Shown: in pieces, positions 26,899-37,800 of the stretch
Position numbering within the stretch: the first letter of the stretch is position 1
Layout of the letters: each line of letters starts with the position of its first letter
Program-made: the position numbers and the translations under genes
Assembly (NCBI RefSeq): GCF_019203185.1
Contig: NZ_CP078093.1
Coordinates: 248,001-312,000 of the forward strand
DNA from: Crassaminicella indica
GTDB lineage: Bacteria; Bacillota; Clostridia; Peptostreptococcales; Thermotaleaceae
Length of the DNA stretch: 64,000 nucleotides
Direction of reading: 5' to 3'
Notes under the pieces: model-generated
The model's input: only the letters and a program-made list of their open reading frames with translations
Databases searched by the model: none
What the model was told of the DNA's origin: nothing

Positions 26899-27888
26899 TC
26901 ACTTATTAGAAAAGCAGTTCTGCATTCTATATTTATTAGGTGTTATACCATAATAACTTTTAAATATACCAGAAAAATGCCCATTATTTTTATAACCGAG
27001 TTGCTTTGCAATGGAAGTAATAGTATCTTCTGTATTAAGTAATAATGTTAAAGCTGCATTCATTCTCAAATCTTTTAAATATTGATATGGAGTAGTTCCG
27101 AAATATTGTTTAAAAGCAAGTAAGAATCTAGAAGTACTCATTTTAGCTATAGTGGATAATTCATCAAGAGATGGATAATTCCCTATATTATTTTTTAAAT
27201 ACTTTTCACATTTTACCAGTAATCTTTTATCTGTTTTAGTGAGTCTCACAGAAATATGTTTTTTTTCCCACTTCTCTGTACAATCATGTGTCACATTATA
27301 TAATATTTCTAATATTTTACTTTCTGTGTATATCAATTGCGGTATTCCTTTTACTGTACAATTTCTAATCTTATTAAATATAAAATTCAGTTCTGGTGAG
27401 GAAGGAATACGAGAAAGGTATTTAAAAGCTGTTTTAAAATCTTTATAACTTCCATAACGTCTTTTAAGAAATTTATCAAAATATTCTTTTGTTAAAATAA
27501 TTTTAGTAAATTTCACAGGTTGATTTTTTGAACAATAAACATGAACTAATTTATTTGTATTAATAAAACAAAAAATGCCTGGAACTACTTTTTTTAGATT
27601 TCTTTTTCCAACTTTGTATAAGCTTGAAGTAGTATAAAATTTGCTGATTTCAATATAATCTTGTTGAATTTCTGAAACTTTTTCAAAATTATAATTTGGT
27701 TTATAATCGGCATTTAAAATAATAAAATCTCCCTTAGATGCAAATATACGAAGAAATCCTTTTCCAAAACTTGAATCCATGCAATAATATTTTTCAAATT
27801 CTGTTGAAAGTTCAGGGACTAGTACAAAGTTCATATTTGGTAGTGATTTCAAAAAATAATCCACAATGCTATTGATAATTATTATCAC
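26899..27888 (-). CDS. AraC-family transcriptional regulator
   Basis: A 329-residue protein. The N-terminal about 220 residues are a sensor region with no recognised motif. The C-terminal 100 residues contain two helix-turn-helix motifs: SLDELSTIAKMSTSRFLLAF and ITSIAKQLGYKNNGHFSGIF, then the family end YYGITPNKYR. The start is uncertain: GTG at 27888 directly abuts AAGGGG, and the next Met is 18 codons later. It diverges from the MATE exporter gene and probably controls it. Confidence 0.88.
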   Translation of the reverse strand: MIIIINSIVDYFLKSLPNMNFVLVPELSTEFEKYYCMDSSFGKGFLRIFASKGDFIILNADYKPNYNFEKVSEIQQDYIEISKFYTTSSLYKVGKRNLKKVVPGIFCFINTNKLVHVYCSKNQPVKFTKIILTKEYFDKFLKRRYGSYKDFKTAFKYLSRIPSSPELNFIFNKIRNCTVKGIPQLIYTESKILEILYNVTHDCTEKWEKKHISVRLTKTDKRLLVKCEKYLKNNIGNYPSLDELSTIAKMSTSRFLLAFKQYFGTTPYQYLKDLRMNAALTLLLNTEDTITSIAKQLGYKNNGHFSGIFKSYYGITPNKYRMQNCFSNK

Positions 27889-28156
27889 CCCTTATAGTTA
27901 TATTAACACAAATAAATATCAAAATAAAGTATATTTTAATCACAAAATAATAAAAAAAGTTTATTTACTCATGCCTAAAATCATTGAAAATAAAGCTTTT
28001 ACACAGAAGTACACAAAACACAATTTATAAATTTAAATTACTTTCAATATTTTTTAATTGGATATAAAATGTAGGATGAATAGATGAAAACTTTTAGATA
28101 AGATTTCTATTTTGGAGTGTTTTACAAACTATATTATACAAGGAGGTTTAAAACAA

Positions 28157-29521
28157 ATGAAAGAAAATCCAAGGATTTTAATGATGAAAAAAGGAGATAT
28201 TACAAAAACTTTATTCAAATTAGGAATACCAATGGTAATAACTATGTTTGTAATGGCATTGTATAATGTTGTTGATACTTATTTTGTATCTAATTTGGGA
28301 ACTCAACAATCTGGAGCTGTATCTGTAGCTTTCCCAATATCTTTTTACTTTTCAGGGGTAGGATTAACTTTTGGTGTAGGAGCTGCATCTTATATTTCTA
28401 GACTATTAGGTGCTAAAGAATTGAAAAAAGCAAATCAGGTCGCATCTGTAGCATTTTATACTACTGGAATAATAGGAGTTATTCTAATGGCAATGTTCTT
28501 TATTTTTGTAGAAAAAATATTGATTTTTATGGGAGCAACTGAAACTATATTACCATATGCACTTAAGTATGCACATTTTTTTATAATAAGTATGTTATTT
28601 ACAACAATAAATGTATGTTCAGGAAATTTGGCAATAGCTCAAGGTGAGGCAAAAATTACACTTAAAGCTATGATTCTTGGGTCAGTTCTTAATATTATAC
28701 TTGATCCTATTATGATAAAAAATATGAATATGGGAGTTAGAGGAGCTGCATTAGCAACTCTTATCTCACAAATTATAACTACTTTTGTTTATTTTAAATT
28801 TTTCTTTAGAAAGAAAAGTTGTGTTAAAATGAAGTGGAAAGAATTTAAACCAAGCTCTGAAATATATGGACAAATTATTAAAGTTGGTATTTCTATGTTA
28901 CTTTTACAAGCACTTACTGGATTTTCAATGTCTTTGATTTCAAAAAATGCAAGTGCTTTTGGTGATGCAGCAGTATCAGCTATGGGAATTGTACTTAGAG
29001 TAATAATTCTTGGTACCAATGTTATTTTTGGATTTATGAAAGGATATCAACCTTTTGTAGGTTATAATTATGGAGCGAAAAATTATAATAGAGTGAAAAA
29101 TATTACAAAGAAAGCAATTAAGATATCTACAATATATTGTATAGTATGGATGATAATTATAATATTGTTTTCAAAAAATATTATGAGTATTATGATTAAT
29201 GATCCTGAGGTCATACGTATAGGAACAAAAGCTTTAAAGATTAATACAGCAATGTTTTTTACTTTTGGATTTCAGTTTACTTATGCTACTCTTTATCTTT
29301 CTATGGGAAGAGCTTTAGCTGGGGGAATATTAAATATTGGAAGACAAGGATTATTTTTAATACCTATAGTTATGATTTTGCCTAGATTATTGGCACTAGA
29401 CGGAGTTATTTATGCACAACCTGCAGCAGATATAATTTCTACACTAATAACAATTCCTCTAGCTATTAAGGTTAAAAATGAGTTGAATATTAGCAATAAA
29501 TTAAGTATTAAAAATAATTAA
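28157..29521 (+). CDS. MATE-family multidrug/sodium-type exporter
   Basis: A 454-residue protein with about twelve membrane segments in two related halves. The N-terminal motif ITMFVMALYNVVDTYFVSNL is typical of MATE efflux proteins; the second half starts near residue 235. ATG at 28157 follows AAGGAGGT by 9 nt; an upstream start 15 codons earlier would include that ribosome site in the coding part. Such proteins export cationic drugs or metabolites by Na+ or H+ antiport. The AraC gene on the other side of the 270-bp gap is the likely regulator. Confidence 0.9.
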   Translation: MKENPRILMMKKGDITKTLFKLGIPMVITMFVMALYNVVDTYFVSNLGTQQSGAVSVAFPISFYFSGVGLTFGVGAASYISRLLGAKELKKANQVASVAFYTTGIIGVILMAMFFIFVEKILIFMGATETILPYALKYAHFFIISMLFTTINVCSGNLAIAQGEAKITLKAMILGSVLNIILDPIMIKNMNMGVRGAALATLISQIITTFVYFKFFFRKKSCVKMKWKEFKPSSEIYGQIIKVGISMLLLQALTGFSMSLISKNASAFGDAAVSAMGIVLRVIILGTNVIFGFMKGYQPFVGYNYGAKNYNRVKNITKKAIKISTIYCIVWMIIIILFSKNIMSIMINDPEVIRIGTKALKINTAMFFTFGFQFTYATLYLSMGRALAGGILNIGRQGLFLIPIVMILPRLLALDGVIYAQPAADIISTLITIPLAIKVKNELNISNKLSIKNN

Positions 29522-29559
29522 CAATGTTAATTTAAAGGGGTTTATTTTAACTAATAGAC

Positions 29560-29684
29560 TGACACTAAATAAGAAAAAAAAGAAATTTAACTTTGGTACA
29601 GTTAAAGATGGTAGTACTGGTAAAATAGAAAATGGCTATAATATTTTTAAACTTACCTTCAAAGGAAAAGTGGTGTTAGTATAA
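29560..29684 (+). pseudogene. short reading frame of unknown origin
   Basis: Reads LTLNKKKKFNFGTVKDGSTG then KIENGYNIFKLTF and ends VVLV-stop, with no clear start codon or ribosome site. Probably the tail of a protein whose beginning was lost when the IS element inserted or recombined. Confidence 0.3.
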
Positions 29685-29687
29685 TAT

Positions 29688-30550
29688 TGTAGACTCGAAA
29701 AGCCGAACACTTTAAAATAAAGATAAGAAAAGGAAGTGTTAATAATGGCTAGAGGTCAAAAGAGATATACAGATAAATTCAAGAAAACAATTGTAGAACT
29801 TTATAACTCTGGAAAGAGCCTGGCAAAGTTAAATAACGGATATGCCGTATCAAAATCAACAATGACTGGGTGGATAAAAAAAATAAATCTGTGCTAGTAG
29901 ATAAAGATAATACTATAACTGTGTCAGAGTATAAGGATTTACTTAAGAAAAATGCAAAACTTGAAGAGGAAATTGAAATATTAAAAAAGGCTATGGACAT
30001 ATTCGCAAGGAAGTAGGTAGCATATTTGAATTCATAACTAATAACAAAAAACATCATGATATTAAGCTAATGTGCAAGGTTTTAAAGGTATATAGAAGCT
30101 CCTATTACAAGTATTTAAAGAAAAAATCAAGTAATAGAGAGCTAGAGAATAAAAAGATAGAGAAAGAAATACTAAATATTTATAAAGAAAGTAGAAATCG
30201 CTATGGAGCACCTAAAATAAATGAATCACTGAAAACCATAGGTATAACTATTAGCTTAAAGAGAACCCAACTTTTAATGAAAAATTAGGTATAAGGTATA
30301 AGTGCAAAGGGATGCCCTATGATAATGCATGTATAGAATCTTTCCATGCCTCTTTGAAGAAAGAGGAAGTTCATCTAGTTAAATACTTAGACTATGACAC
30401 TGCAAGGTTAGCTATATTTGAATATATAGAATCCTAGTACAACAGAAAAAGGATTCATAGTAGTATTGGGTATATATCTCCACAAAAATGTGAAGAGTTG
30501 GCTAGAAAAATTTCATAAAAAGTTCAACTTTTTGTGTCTAATATATTGAC
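29688..30550 (+). mobile_element. inactive IS3-family (IS150-like) element
   Basis: Contains orfA from 29744 (MARGQKRYTDKFKKTIVELY), broken by a frameshift after GWIKK at an A-run; its tail continues in another frame as TVSEYKDLLKKNAKLEEEIE. orfB (from about 30018) runs to QLLMKN, then jumps in frame 3 to GIRYKCKGMPYDNACIESFH, losing most of the DDE catalytic core, and has one more stop before YNRKRIHSSIGY. Ends carry related inverted repeats (TAGACTCGAAAAGCCGAAC left, TTAGACACAAAAAGTTGAAC right as reverse complement). Cannot transpose by itself. Confidence 0.88.
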
Positions 30551-30564
30551 ATAAATCCAATATA

Positions 30565-31929
30565 TTATTTTCTCTTTAGCGACACACAGCACTCAACATG
30601 CGCCGTATGTGGAAACATGTCAACAGGCTGTACTTCTACTGTTTTGTATCCTTTATCATCAAGATATTTTAAATCTCTAGCCAAAGTACTTGGATTGCAA
30701 GAAACATATACTACTCTCTTCGGGTTCATCTTTACAATAGTATTTAATACCTTCTCATCGCATCCTTTTCTTGGTGGGTCTACAACTACCACATCTGCTC
30801 TAATACCTTTTTCATAAAGCTTTGGTACTACCTCTTCCGCTGCTCCAGTATAGAAATCTACATTTTCGATTCCATTTATTCTTGCATTTTCTTTGGCATC
30901 TTCTATAGCTGCACCTACTAGTTCAATACCATATACTTGCTTTGCTTTTTGAGCTAAAAATAATGAGATCGTACCAATCCCACAGTAAATATCAAATACA
31001 GTTTCATCTCCATTTAAATCTGCATATTCTAAAGCTTTTTCATATAAAACTTTAGTTTGTATAGGATTAACTTGGAAAAATGATAAAGGAGAAATATGAA
31101 ATTTCAAATCTCCAATATAATCTACAATTTTATCTTCTCCATATAAAATGATACATTCTTGTCCAAGAATCCTATTTGTTTTTTGTTTGTTAATGTTTTG
31201 TATAATACTCTTTATTTCTGGTATTTCAGTTTTAAGCAATCTAATAATCTCATCTTTGTGTGGTAAATTCCTTCCATTTGTAATGAATACTACCATGATT
31301 TCGCCTGTGGCAAAACCAATCTTTGTTAAAATATGACGTATCAAGCCCTTACCTGTTTTTTCATCATATGTAGATATTTTATATTGACTTATATAAGCTT
31401 TTACAATCTTTATAATCTTATCATTTATCATTTTCTGTATATAACATCTTTTTATATCTACAATATCATGCGTCTTTCTTTTATAAAATCCAATAATAGC
31501 TTCATTATTTTCTGTTCCTACTGGAAATTGTGCTTTGTTTCTGTAGTGATAAGGATTCTTCATTCCCAACGTCTCATGAACAATGACATTTTCTAACTTT
31601 CCTATTCTTTCAATATTTGCTTTTACTTTGTTGGTTTTTAATCTTAGCTGTGCCTGATAATCAATATGCTGCGTTTGACATCCTCCACAAATATTTGCTA
31701 CTTCACAAATAGGTTTGATTCGATCAGGAGATGGCTTTTCTAATTTTATAATTTTTCCTATGGCATAATTCTTTTTTACAATTGTAATCTTAACCTTCAC
31801 TATATCTCCTGGTACGCCCCCATCTGCAAATACCGTAAAGCCTTCTATTTTCCCAATACCTTCTCCATTATGCCCCAGATCATCTATCTTCACCAAATAA
31901 ACTTCATCTTTTTTTACTCCATTTATCAT
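30565..31929 (-). CDS. 23S rRNA (uracil-5-)-methyltransferase, RlmD/RlmCD type
   Basis: A 454-residue RNA methyltransferase. An N-terminal TRAM domain is at about 1-65. Cys of a [4Fe-4S] cluster lie in CEVANICGGC near 80 with a further Cys near 162 (IKRCYIQ). SAM-binding FDIYCGIGTISLFLA is near 310. Catalytic motifs are VVVDPPRKGCD near 388 and YVSCNPSTLARDL near 413. ATG at 31929 has AAGGAG upstream. It stands alone, with an IS remnant just past its stop and a strong dyad before its start. Confidence 0.93.
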   Translation of the reverse strand: MINGVKKDEVYLVKIDDLGHNGEGIGKIEGFTVFADGGVPGDIVKVKITIVKKNYAIGKIIKLEKPSPDRIKPICEVANICGGCQTQHIDYQAQLRLKTNKVKANIERIGKLENVIVHETLGMKNPYHYRNKAQFPVGTENNEAIIGFYKRKTHDIVDIKRCYIQKMINDKIIKIVKAYISQYKISTYDEKTGKGLIRHILTKIGFATGEIMVVFITNGRNLPHKDEIIRLLKTEIPEIKSIIQNINKQKTNRILGQECIILYGEDKIVDYIGDLKFHISPLSFFQVNPIQTKVLYEKALEYADLNGDETVFDIYCGIGTISLFLAQKAKQVYGIELVGAAIEDAKENARINGIENVDFYTGAAEEVVPKLYEKGIRADVVVVDPPRKGCDEKVLNTIVKMNPKRVVYVSCNPSTLARDLKYLDDKGYKTVEVQPVDMFPHTAHVECCVSLKRK

Positions 31930-31961
31930 CTAGTTTACTCCTTATTTTATTAAATTATTGT

Positions 31962-31996
31962 ATAAATCACTTATAATGGTATTATAAGTGATTTAT
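31962..31996. promoter_or_regulatory. 16-bp-arm perfect palindrome upstream of rRNA methyltransferase gene
   Basis: ATAAATCACTTATAAT (31962-31977) and ATTATAAGTGATTTAT (31981-31996) are perfect inverted repeats around a 3-nt loop, 33 nt before the start codon. It includes TATAAT-like sequence. It could be an operator or a leader hairpin. Confidence 0.6.
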
Positions 31997-32023
31997 CAGT
32001 CAAATTTCAATATACAAAAATAT

Positions 32024-32049
32024 AAAAAAGAGGACACCCCTTAGGTGTC
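32024..32049 (-). terminator. terminator of the thioesterase gene
   Basis: GACACC/GGTGTC stem with a 5-nt loop followed on the minus strand by CTCTTTTTT, about 100 nt after the stop codon. Confidence 0.75.
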
Positions 32050-32147
32050 AACAAAAATAAAATAGAATCAGTTAATCCCTATTCTTTCAAAGCCTTATTT
32101 AAAGTATAATACATAATTTTAAATTTTATACTATAAAAATTTATATT

Positions 32148-32573
32148 TTACTCTTCCTCTTTGCAGCAGTCCTTAAGGGCTTTCCATACTTCAGGATTTA
32201 ATTTTTTAAAATTTACAGGCTTTAACGCTGTATTTACAAATGCATGAGTAGTACTTCCTTTTGCTAGCAATACATCATCCTCTTTTCTTATCACTTCATA
32301 CTCAAATTTAAGCCTTACTCCTTTTAATTCCTTTATGCTTGTTCGAATAGCTAATTCATCATCATACCTTGCTCCTATCTTATATACACAGTTACTTTCT
32401 ATAACCGGCAAGATAATTCCTTCTTTTTCTAATTGCACATAAGTATATCCTAATGATCGAAAAAAAGAAGACCTTCCTACTTCAAACCATGTATAGTAAT
32501 TTCCATGATAAGCAACCCCCATCTGGTCTGTTTCTTCATATCTTACACGAACATATCCATCGTTAATATACAT
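32148..32573 (-). CDS. YbgC/FadM-type acyl-CoA thioesterase (hotdog fold)
   Basis: A 141-residue single hotdog-domain protein. The active-site segment is VRYEETDQMGVAYHGNYYTW near residues 9-28, with the Asp and following H-G-N-Y of the 4-hydroxybenzoyl-CoA thioesterase class. AAAAGGAGG ribosome site. Substrate is not predictable. The C-terminus has the Cys pair KDCCKEEE. It is followed by its own terminator and so is probably a single-gene unit or read through from pyk. Confidence 0.88.
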   Translation of the reverse strand: MYINDGYVRVRYEETDQMGVAYHGNYYTWFEVGRSSFFRSLGYTYVQLEKEGIILPVIESNCVYKIGARYDDELAIRTSIKELKGVRLKFEYEVIRKEDDVLLAKGSTTHAFVNTALKPVNFKKLNPEVWKALKDCCKEEE

Positions 32574-32633
32574 CTATTTTGTCCTCCTTTTAATTTTTCT
32601 TTATAAAAAATTTTATCTGTTTTTACAAAATAG

Positions 32634-32660
32634 CAAAAAGCCAAGCTTAAAAGCTTAGCT
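32634..32660 (-). terminator. terminator of pyk
   Basis: AAGCTT-AA-AAGCTT core extended by AGC/GCT pairs, followed by TTTTT on the minus strand directly after the pyk stop. Confidence 0.75.
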
Positions 32661-32665
32661 TATCT

Positions 32666-34423
32666 TTATAGTACATTGACTTTCCCATTATATACAAGAC
32701 CTCTTATGCTATCCACTGTTACAACATCTCCGCTTTTTAATACCTTTGTAGCATCAGTAGCACCAACAATAACTGGTTTATGAATATTCAATCCTACAAT
32801 AGCTGCATGTGAAGTAATTCCTCCTACTTCTGTAATAACAGCTGAAGCTTTTTCCATAAATGGAACCATATCTTTATCTGTTGAAATAGTTACAAGAATA
32901 TCCCCTTCTTTAAACTTTTTCTCAGCATCTGTTAAATCCTTCACAACACAAACATTTCCTACAGCAAAAGTATTACCAATCCCCATACCTTTTACTAAAA
33001 TACGCCCTGCAATATGAACTTTGATAATATTAGTTGTACCTGCAACACCTACTGGTACACCTGCTGTAATAATTACCAAATCTCCACCCTTTATGTATCC
33101 AGCCTCTAGCGCTTTATTTACTGAAAGATCAAACACTTCATCTGTAGAATTTCCCATCTCTATAAGCAATGGATATGTTCCAAAGGATAAAGCCATCTTT
33201 CTCATAACCTTCTCACTTGAAGTTGCAACAATAATAGGCGTTTTCGGTCTAAATTTTGATACCATTCTTGCTGTATATCCTGATGCAGTTGCAGTAATAA
33301 TAGCTGACGCACCTAAATCTTGTGCACTGCTGCATGTTGCATGACTTATAGCATCTGTAATACTTTTTTCCTTTCCTACGCTTTTTTCTCTTAAAATTGC
33401 TTCATAATCTAATGCTTTTTCTGTAGTTTGTGCAATATTTGCCATTGTTTTTACTGCATCTACTGGATATTTTCCAGCAGCAGTCTCCCCTGAAAGCATA
33501 ATAGCATCTGTGCCATCAAATATAGCATTAGCAACGTCTGTTACTTCCGCTCTAGTAGGTCTTGGATTTCTTATCATAGAATCTAGCATTTGTGTAGCAG
33601 TAATAACAGGTTTTCCTATACTATTACATTTTTTTATAATCATTTTTTGTACAAGTGGAACTTTTTCTGTTGGTATTTCAACACCCAAATCTCCTCTTGC
33701 AACCATAATACCATCAGAAACTGCAATGATTTTTTCTATATTGTCAACACCCTCTTGATTTTCAATCTTAGAAATGATTTGAATATCCTCTGCGTTGTAT
33801 TCTTCTAAAATTTCTCTTATAGCTAATACATCCTCCGCTTTTCTAACAAAAGAAGCAGCAATAAAATCTATACCATTTTTAATACCAAAAATAATATCAT
33901 CTCGATCCTTCTTCGTAATAGCAGGAAGATTGATTTTTACTCCAGGTACATTTACACCCTTATGATTCTTTACCACACCTGAATTTCTAATCGTACATTT
34001 TATATCTGTTCCATCAATAATATCTAATACCTCTAAAGCAATTAAACCATCATCTATCAAAATAATATCGCCTTTTCTTACATCTTTAGGAAGATCTTTG
34101 TATGTAATACTTCCTATAGTAGCATCTCCTAAAATGTCCCTTGTTGTTAGCGTAAAATTTTTCCCTTCTTCTAAAAAAACTTCCCCGTCTTTAAAATTAC
34201 CTGTTCTAATTTCTGGTCCCTTTGTGTCTAATAAAATTGCAACTGGTAGATTAAGCTCCTCCCTAACTTTCTTAATGGTATCAATCCTTTTTTGATGTTC
34301 TTCATGACTTCCATGAGAAAAATTAAGGCGTGTTACATTCATCCCCATCTTCATAAGTTTCCTTAACGTATCTTTGCTTTCACTTGCAGGTCCAATAGTA
34401 CACACAATTTTTGTTTTTCTCAT
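32666..34423 (-). CDS. pyk: pyruvate kinase with C-terminal PEP-utiliser domain
   Basis: A 585-residue enzyme for the last step of glycolysis (PEP + ADP to pyruvate + ATP). It begins RKTKIVCTIGPAS. The active-site Lys/Glu motif is IISKIENQEGVDN near 218, and MVARGDLGVEIP near 240 and ITATQMLDSM near 275 are present. Beyond residue 475 is an extra domain with GGITSHAAIVG near 535, the swivelling PEP/pyruvate phosphotransfer-type fold found in Bacillus and clostridial enzymes. GGAGGAG ribosome site. The usual neighbour pfkA is absent. Confidence 0.96.
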   Translation of the reverse strand: MRKTKIVCTIGPASESKDTLRKLMKMGMNVTRLNFSHGSHEEHQKRIDTIKKVREELNLPVAILLDTKGPEIRTGNFKDGEVFLEEGKNFTLTTRDILGDATIGSITYKDLPKDVRKGDIILIDDGLIALEVLDIIDGTDIKCTIRNSGVVKNHKGVNVPGVKINLPAITKKDRDDIIFGIKNGIDFIAASFVRKAEDVLAIREILEEYNAEDIQIISKIENQEGVDNIEKIIAVSDGIMVARGDLGVEIPTEKVPLVQKMIIKKCNSIGKPVITATQMLDSMIRNPRPTRAEVTDVANAIFDGTDAIMLSGETAAGKYPVDAVKTMANIAQTTEKALDYEAILREKSVGKEKSITDAISHATCSSAQDLGASAIITATASGYTARMVSKFRPKTPIIVATSSEKVMRKMALSFGTYPLLIEMGNSTDEVFDLSVNKALEAGYIKGGDLVIITAGVPVGVAGTTNIIKVHIAGRILVKGMGIGNTFAVGNVCVVKDLTDAEKKFKEGDILVTISTDKDMVPFMEKASAVITEVGGITSHAAIVGLNIHKPVIVGATDATKVLKSGDVVTVDSIRGLVYNGKVNVL

Positions 34424-34559
34424 AAATTCATCTCCTCCGTTTATATAGCCATACTACTTTCTTCTCATCTAATAATTCTCGCATAACCCTGATTTTTTTC
34501 GTATTGTCCCTCCTTTATTAGTATTGATTAAGTTTAATAAAATATTCTTTACATATTTT

Positions 34560-34597
34560 ATAGGGGAAAGTCCCTTGTTTTGGATCCTTTCCCCTAT
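34560..34597 (-). terminator. strong hairpin between the 60-residue gene and pyk
   Basis: ATAGGGGAAAG (34560-34570) and CTTTCCCCTAT (34587-34597), 11-bp arms. There is no clear T-run after it on the minus strand, so it may attenuate or mark the end of the upstream unit. Confidence 0.5.
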
Positions 34598-34606
34598 AAT
34601 TTCTTA

Positions 34607-34789
34607 TTATATATTTACTAAAACTTCATGAGCTTCCTTTGCTTCACCATTAGGAACTAAAATCTCAAAAACACCGTCCTCTTTTTTTCCGATCGGTTTA
34701 AGTTTTACTAAAAATCCTTCATTTACTAAAAGGTTTTGAATGCTGTGAGCATCTGCTTGATTGTGTGCCATATATACTACTGTCCACAT
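34607..34789 (-). CDS. small DUF2007-like protein (60 aa)
   Basis: MWTVVYMAHNQADAHSIQNL at the start, with the later segment GFLVKLKPIG, resembles small putative signal-transducing proteins of the DUF2007 kind (alpha-beta fold binding unknown ligands). GAGGAGGAG ribosome site. It lies between dnaE and pyk. Homologues in this place are sometimes labelled glutamate decarboxylase, which the sequence does not support (far too short, no PLP site). Confidence 0.75.
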   Translation of the reverse strand: MWTVVYMAHNQADAHSIQNLLVNEGFLVKLKPIGKKEDGVFEILVPNGEAKEAHEVLVNI

Positions 34790-34889
34790 AAACTGCTCCT
34801 CCTCTTGGAGTATTGATTTGATTTTATTTTATTCTAATTTTAAGTAAATTGCAATATACACTTATGATTAAATTACTTTTTTTCTATTA

Positions 34890-37800
34890 CTAGCATATTT
34901 TTACACATTCTTCTCCTAATAAAATATTCAATTCTTTTATTAAACCATCATTCAAGCTTACCCATAAATGCTTATCCGCTCTTAGCTTTTTATTTCCTTC
35001 TTCTAAATATAAATATACAGGTACATTTCCTTTGTAGCTCGTTAGAATTGGTTTGATCTTTTTGAATACAGCGTTCACATCTTTACCTTTACTAATTTTT
35101 AGATATAACTTCTGATTCTCTTTTTTGAAATCCTCTCCATCTTTTTTCTTCATAAGAGGAAGTATTTTTTCAGCAATAATTTTAGGCTCTTCATCTTCTC
35201 TCATACTTATTTTCCCTTCTATAATTACAACACTATCTTCATATAATAAATTTATATATTTATCAAAAATTTTAGGAAAAACCAATACTTCTACACTACC
35301 AAACAAGTCCTCTAAGGTTATAAAAGCCATCATATTATTGTTTTTAGTTATCTTATTCTTTCTATGTCCAATAAGTCCTCCTATTCGAATGTAAGATCCA
35401 TCTTTTAGCCTATTATCTTCTTGTTGATTTTCACTAAGCTCTAATAAATCACCTGTATTCATAGTAGAAATCTCCTTGATTTCTCTTTCGTACTCCGAGA
35501 GAGGATGTCCACTAATATATAGTCCTAAGACTTCCTTTTCCATGATTAAAAGGTCTTTTTGTGGAAACTCTTTTATATCAGGTAAATCATCTCTTTTAAC
35601 ATTCTCAGGAATAATCTCTTCAAAAGCTTGAAATAAAGATACTTGTCCTTCTAGATTTCTTTTTCTATCCTGCTGAATCCCATCCATCGTCTTTTCATAT
35701 ATAGCAAGAAGCTGTGCACGATTCGCTCCTAAATTATCAAAAGCACCTGCTTTTATAAGGCTCTCAATAGCTCTTTTATTCATTTCTTTCATGTCCACTT
35801 TATCACAAAAATCTGTAAAGCTTAAAAATTTGCCTTTTTCTTCTCTTGCTTTTACAATTGCATCTATAACACCTGTTCCAACGTTTTTCACTGCCAAAAG
35901 ACCAAATCGAATTTTTCCATCCTGTACAATAAACTTATCTCGACTTTCATTTACACTTGGAGGTAGTATTTCTATATTTCTTTTTTTGCAATCCTCTATA
36001 TATTGTGCAACTTTTGCAGCATTTCCCATAATACTAGTAATGAGTGCTGCCATAAATTCTACGGGGTAATATGCTTTAAGATACGCTGTTTCATAACCTA
36101 ACACTGCATATGCCGCCGCATGAGATTTATTAAAGGCATATTTTGCAAATTCTATCATTTCATCATAAATTTGATTTCCAATCTCTTCTGGTACCCCATT
36201 TCTTATACACCCTGGAATTTCAATATTTCCTTTTTCATCCTTTTTCCCATGAATAAAATACTGTCTTTCCTGCTCCATTACCTCCATTTTCTTTTTACCC
36301 ATAGCACGACGAACTAAATCGCTTCGTCCATAAGAATATCCTCCAAGCTCTCTTACCACCTGCATTACCTGTTCTTGGTATATTAAACATCCATAAGTTA
36401 CATTAAGGATAGGTTCAAGCTTTGGATGTAAATATTCTATTTTTTCCGGATTGTTTTTGTATTCTATATACTTAGGAATAGAATCCATAGGTCCTGGTCT
36501 ATAAAGAGAAATACCAGCTACAATATCTTCAAAACAGTCAGGCTTTAATTCCTTCATAAACTGCCTCATACCTGCACTCTCTAACTGAAACACACCTAAC
36601 GTGTCTCCTTTACTGATAAGCTCATAAACACGAGGGTCATCATACTTGCTATTTGAAAAATCTATTTTTACCCCATGATTTTTTTCTATGCTTTCAATAG
36701 CATCTCTTATAACCGTTAGATTTCTAAGGCCTAAAAAGTCCATTTTTAGAAGGCCCAACTCTTCTAAAGTTGTCATAGTAAATTGAGTTGTAATGCCTTC
36801 ATTGTGCATATACAAGGGTACATATTCATCAATGGCCTCTTTAGCGATAACAACCCCAGCTGCATGAGTAGATGCATGTCTTGGCATTCCTTCTACAGCT
36901 CTTGCAGCATCAATTAAGTATTTTGCGTTTTTCTCTTTTTCATATATTTCTTTAAATTGCTTATCAATTTCTAATGCTTTATCAATAGAAATTCCAAGCT
37001 GCATCGGAATTTTTTTTGCAATAGCATCTACTTCTGCATAGGACATATTAATTGCCCTTCCCACATCTCGTATGGCAGCCCTTGCAGCCATTGTTCCAAA
37101 GGTAATAATTTGTGCCACTTTTTCTTTTCCATATTTTCTGACTACATAATCAATCACTTCTTGTCTTCTTTCAAAGCAAAAGTCAATATCAATATCTGGC
37201 ATACTTACACGTTCAGGATTTAAAAAACGCTCAAAAATAAGATGATATTTTATAGGATCAATTTCTGTAATCCCTAATGTATATGAAACTAAGCTTCCTG
37301 CCGCTGATCCCCTTCCTGGACCTACCATAATATTATTTTCTTTTGCATATCTTATAAAATCCCATACTATTAAAAAATACTCTACATATCCCATATTTTC
37401 TATTGTTGTTAATTCATACTGAAGTCTTTCTAAAAGTTCATCAGTAATTTCTTTATATCGTCTTTTCAGTCCTTCATTACATAACTTTCTTAAATATTCC
37501 TTAGCACTATAACCTTGAGGAACATGATACTTTGGTAAATGCATCTGATGAAATTCAAATGTTACATTACACATATTTGCAATCTTAACTGTATTTTCTA
37601 AAGCTTCCTTTGCATAAGGAAACAATTCTTTCATCTCTTCCTTAGATTTTAAATAAAACTCATTTGTAGGAAATTTTAGTCTATCTTCATCCTCAATTGT
37701 CTTCCCTGTTTGAATACAAAGAAGTATATCATGAATCTTTCCATCTTCTCGCCTTAAATAATGGATATCATTTGTTGCAACCAAAGGAATACCTGTTTCT

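Noticed and set aside
30018-30288. Intact orfB transposase of the IS3 element
   Set aside because: Only the N-terminal part is open; the catalytic core is deleted and two stops interrupt the rest.
34607-34789. Glutamate decarboxylase label sometimes given to this small gene
   Set aside because: Sixty residues without a PLP-binding lysine motif cannot be that enzyme.
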